Shown in pieces: positions 60,801 to 64,000 of a DNA stretch of 64,000 nt (positions are counted from its first letter, which is position 1; the number at the start of each line of letters is the position of its first letter). Origin of the DNA: Taeniopygia guttata. Lineage: Eukaryota > Chordata > Aves > Passeriformes > Estrildidae. The stretch covers positions 61,639,501 to 61,703,500 of the forward strand of contig NC_133030.1 of assembly GCF_048771995.1 (NCBI RefSeq), read 5' to 3'. Under the pieces are notes generated by a model. The model saw only the letters and a program-made list of their open reading frames with translations, did no database searches and had not been told where the DNA came from. Both the position numbers and the translations under genes were made by a program.

Positions 60801-62556
60801 CCAGGCTGATGAGGCAGAGGAGAGCCTGCAGGGCCAGGCTTGATCAGCCTGCAGATGTGGAGGCTCAGTTTGAGAAAATATGGAAAAAACAGGGGTAGAA
60901 GGTCCTGCCCTTGGCACTTCCCACAGCAGAGATCCACGGGAAGTGGCATCACCAGCTCCGAGTGCCCTTTCCTGCTTGATCCAGCCCCAGGAGGGTCTGA
61001 AACGTGCAGGTTTTAAGGGCAGAAAGAACCCAGCCTTAAAATCCCACCCCAAAAGTCTCCACACACACACGCTGAGGCTCTGGGCCAAGCCTCTGTGTGC
61101 CTGGGCAGCCTCCAAGCTGCTCCAGCCCCAATTCTGCCCATTTCCAAGGAAAATCCCAAAATCCTGTATCTAAACAGCTCCTGGGGCATGGGCATGGATG
61201 GCCCCAAAGGCACAGCGAGGCAGCTGCCTGGGGAATGCCAAGGGTTTGGAAGCTCTGCCACAGGCTTTAAATAAAGATCCCCAACCCCCTGTGGAACTGT
61301 GGAGGGCTCCTCCCCTCCTGCCCACGGGATGAACATCTATTGAATTCAGATTTTTTTTTTGCGTTAAGGAGTCCGAAGCTGCCTGCCAAAAAGGGGATAA
61401 ATAAGGAGGCGCCACACCCCAGTGTTACAAAACCTTGTATTAATCATCTCCCTTCACTTTCAATATAGCGCAGATATGAAATATAGCCATGGTTCCTAGT
61501 TACACGGGAGGAAATGAGTAATAAATACATCGGAGCAAGTGGAAATCACAAGGGTGTTTCACTGGGAACAACATTGGAAAACTGTACACTTGCAAAGACT
61601 GGCATCTCCAAACATTAGTATTTCTTTATATCGGGAAGCTTTTACATGTAACAAACATGCTATTGCCATATATGACCAAAAAAATTAAAATTAAAAAAAA
61701 AAAGAAATTAAAATTTAAAAAATAGGCATTGCTCGGCAACATTAACTAGGCAAAAATAGTTCTTTTGTGCACTAACTTTGTACAGAAAAACCAGGACAAA
61801 AGGCATGCATGGACAAGGAGAGGCTGCCCGGGAACGGCATGCAACAGAAGAGAGGTCAAAGCTCTTTAAAGTCAGCTTACAATAGGCATAAATACATCAG
61901 GGTTATATATATTAATAAGGGAGGAAGTATTCTGTTTAACATTATTAACATTCCTGTTTTTTTATGTATTTTTCTTTTTTTTTTTTTTTCTTCCTATTCC
62001 TCCCAGAGGAATACACATTCACCTTTAAGTAAAGATAAAAGGAATACAAAAAATAAAACTCACTTTTGCAAACTCTGATGACTCGTATAAAATCAACTTT
62101 AGTGTTATCGTCGCTGTGTGCAAATTATAGACGTCTGCGGGACTCACTTTCCATCAGGCACATCCCGAAAGCCAAACCCGACATGGAGAAAGGTGACAAC
62201 AGAAATCGCTTCCCTAAGTGCTGACCCAACCGTTTGGGATTTTCCTGCTGGATCTGCCCTGGCTCGGCCACCCGAGCTCGGGGTGTCCCTGGGGATGGGG
62301 ACAACGCTGAAGGACACGGGGTTGTGTCCCCGTGGTGTCACATCCACGCCCGAGGCCGCTTTGCGCGTTGGGCTCCCCGGGGGAACAGCACCAGGAAAAG
62401 GTCCTGGGGGGCCCAGGCTGGAGCTGGGCGAGCAGTGGGATGGGGGGATTGCCCACCCGACCCCCAGGACCCCGCTGGGGTGACATCTCAGCCAGGACAG
62501 GGAGGGGACAGTTGCAGTGGGGCGAGCGGGGGATACAAAAAGAAAGGCACTGCCGC

Positions 62557-62562
62557 TTTATT
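62557..62562 (-). terminator. Candidate minus-strand poly(A) signal AATAAA
   Basis: TTTATT on the + strand, reading AATAAA on the minus strand, followed on that strand by a TGCCTTTCTTTTTGTATC U-rich stretch. It would be a proximal site of the inferred convergent gene. Confidence 0.3.
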
Positions 62563-63322
62563 ATTGAGTATTTGACTTCGCAGCCTCACTGATGCAACTG
62601 TCGGAGGATTTTTTGTTTTCTTTTTTTCTTTTCTTTCTATAAATAATTTTTATTTCTTTTAGGATTCAAGCTTTTTCTCCCTCCCTCCCCCTTTTAAGCT
62701 TCTTTCCCTGGAGCTCTGCCACCTGCACTTAGCACCGGCAGCCAGAGCCAGGCAGCACTTCCCGAACACAACTGAAGCCACTTTTTTGTTGTTTTTACTC
62801 AAAAAACAAAACAAGAAACAGCAAACACAACTAAGTCGTTATTAACCTCTACACTGTCAATGGAAAATAAGCTTTTTTTTTTCTTCTTCTTTTAACATCA
62901 AAAGGATAAAACAATTGAATTATTTGGTGGTTGTTAATAACAGACATTATCATGGTTCCCAGCCACAGCAAGTTAATAGGTAAAATATCCAAAATAATCT
63001 CTCTGAACAATCAGAAAACCTCCGTGTCCATAGTCAGCGAAGGAATAAATAGAATTTCAGCTCTGTAAATACACTGGAGTCTCCCTGAGGGAGGCTCCTG
63101 CTACGGCGGCTCCGCTCACACCTCACAAGCTGGGGGTGCTCGGGGGGGACCCCAGTGCCGACCCCGCTTCGCCTTCACCTCCTCACACCTCTCCCAACCT
63201 CCCTGGCCTTCAGGTTTTCCCTTCTCCACCCTCCCCATCACCCCCTCAACCTCCTGTCTGCCGGGAAGCAGGACACCAAGGAACAGCAAACATAAAACAT
63301 TGCATTTGGCACTTGGGTTTTT

Positions 63323-63329
63323 GTATACA

Positions 63330-63363
<34 letters not shown>

Positions 63364-63365
63364 AT
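63323..63365. repeat. (TA)n microsatellite
   Basis: TATACATATATGTG followed by about 14 TA units and a short T-run. It lies within the supposed SAMD4A 3' UTR. Confidence 0.92.
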
Positions 63366-64000
63366 TCTTTTTTTTTTTTAGAAAAACAACTTAAAAACGT
63401 TGCATGACAAAAGGATTCACACGTCTCCCAGCCCTGCCCATGCTCTGGCTACCCCTGAGCCCCGAGCCCTGCTCCCTCTGATGCTGCCCAGGTCCTCACA
63501 GCCCATTCTTGAAATATTGTTGCTACCCATCAGCTAAATTAATTGATTTTATATTTGTCGTTATTCCATCAGAGGACTCAGAGCAGCATCAGGACCGGCG
63601 GGAGCATCACTGCAGCTCAGAGCAGTGCCAGGTCAGATTTATCAATTTAACACCAAATTTAGCTCCCGTTATAAAAAGCAGCAGTGGGTGAGGGGCAGCC
63701 CAGCCACTGCCAGCCCCACGGTTAATGCCAAGAAAACAAGGCTGGGAAGCTGCATTTTGGTGCCCTTTGTGACTTGGGATTTATTTGGGGGAATGGAAAA
63801 GCCCCTTACAGCTGGATTTGGGCAGGCTGGGGGAGATGTGTGGAGCCAGGATGCAGGAAACTCTCCCAGTGTCCCCCAGTTCGCAGGGGGACCCTCCTCT
63901 GGGCGAGGTGCAGGGATGGGCACCCCCAACCCTCCACTGCCCTGAGCACAACGCTGCCCCCACACTGCAGATCTCTTGGCTAAACTGAAAGGGAATTTTG

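Larger units (their letters stand above)
55996..61420. other. Intergenic region 3' of GCH1
   Basis: Between GCH1 and the supposed SAMD4A 3' end. It holds an LTR remnant (58.0 kb), CR1 pieces (58.9 and 60.6 kb), an AAAAC run (56995-57018), an AT hexamer array (59.6 kb) and no recognised gene. The minus-strand frame 60369-61115 lies over a CR1-like piece and shows no domain of its own. Confidence 0.6.
61421..64000 (-). other. SAMD4A: Probable SAMD4A 3' UTR (minus strand), inferred from synteny
   Basis: No coding exon is seen. In human and other vertebrates the neighbour of GCH1 on its 3' side is SAMD4A (Smaug1, a SAM-domain translational repressor), convergent with GCH1, and its long 3' UTR would fall here on the minus strand. 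Supporting hints are a change in texture at about 61.43 kb to repeat-poor sequence with T/A-rich patches, and minus-strand poly(A)-type hexamers (AATAAA at 62557-62562 and 62649-62654; AATACA near 61.44 kb). The assignment is inference; I cannot recognise the UTR itself. Confidence 0.4.

Noticed and set aside
62118-62592. Frames of 86-121 codons near the right end
   Set aside because: Locally GC-rich sequence within the likely UTR; no domain and frames disagree.

Overview
The window is nuclear DNA from a bird. It has compact introns with GT-AG splice sites, many CR1 LINE 3' ends, endogenous retrovirus (ERV) LTR pieces of a kind I know from songbird genomes, and two genes whose exons translate into close homologues of human WDHD1 and GCH1. 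A passerine is my best guess, resting on the look of the LTRs from memory. No database was searched.

Layout: (1) 1-24,990 holds the 3' part of WDHD1 (AND-1/Ctf4, replisome adaptor) on the + strand. There are 23 coding exons, 1,062 codons plus a stop, all in phase; about 63 N-terminal residues lie upstream of the window. Its introns hold CR1 stubs, one complete solo LTR with an internal 31-bp tandem array, and a second LTR remnant. (2) 24,990-34,200 is intergenic: CR1 copies, a broken class II ERV pol remnant (about 31.63-33.41 kb), then a C-rich degenerate tandem array running into a CpG-rich promoter. (3) 34,200-55,995 is GCH1 (GTP cyclohydrolase I, first step of tetrahydrobiopterin synthesis) on the + strand. 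It has a TATA/CCAAT promoter, six coding exons giving 239 residues, and a roughly 2.2-kb 3' UTR. Intron 1 (11.4 kb) holds a roughly 1-kb minisatellite. Exon 5 is squeezed between a CR1 tail about 30 bp upstream and a 23-bp minisatellite starting six bases downstream. (4) 55,995-61,420 is intergenic, with an LTR remnant, CR1 pieces and a (TTTATA)n array. (5) 61,420-64,000 has no convincing coding sequence. From conserved vertebrate gene order (WDHD1-GCH1-SAMD4A, the last convergent with GCH1) it is probably the SAMD4A 3' UTR on the minus strand.

The two recognised genes do not act in one pathway. WDHD1 couples the replicative helicase to DNA polymerase alpha, and GCH1 makes the pterin precursor. 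Their adjacency is ancestral synteny. I found no new multi-gene system. The most notable points are the tandem arrays (one touching a GCH1 splice donor), an alanine where mammalian GCH1 has the regulatory phosphosite Ser81, the frame-neutral WDHD1 exon between two CR1 copies, and an unexplained protein-like stretch in a WDHD1 intron.
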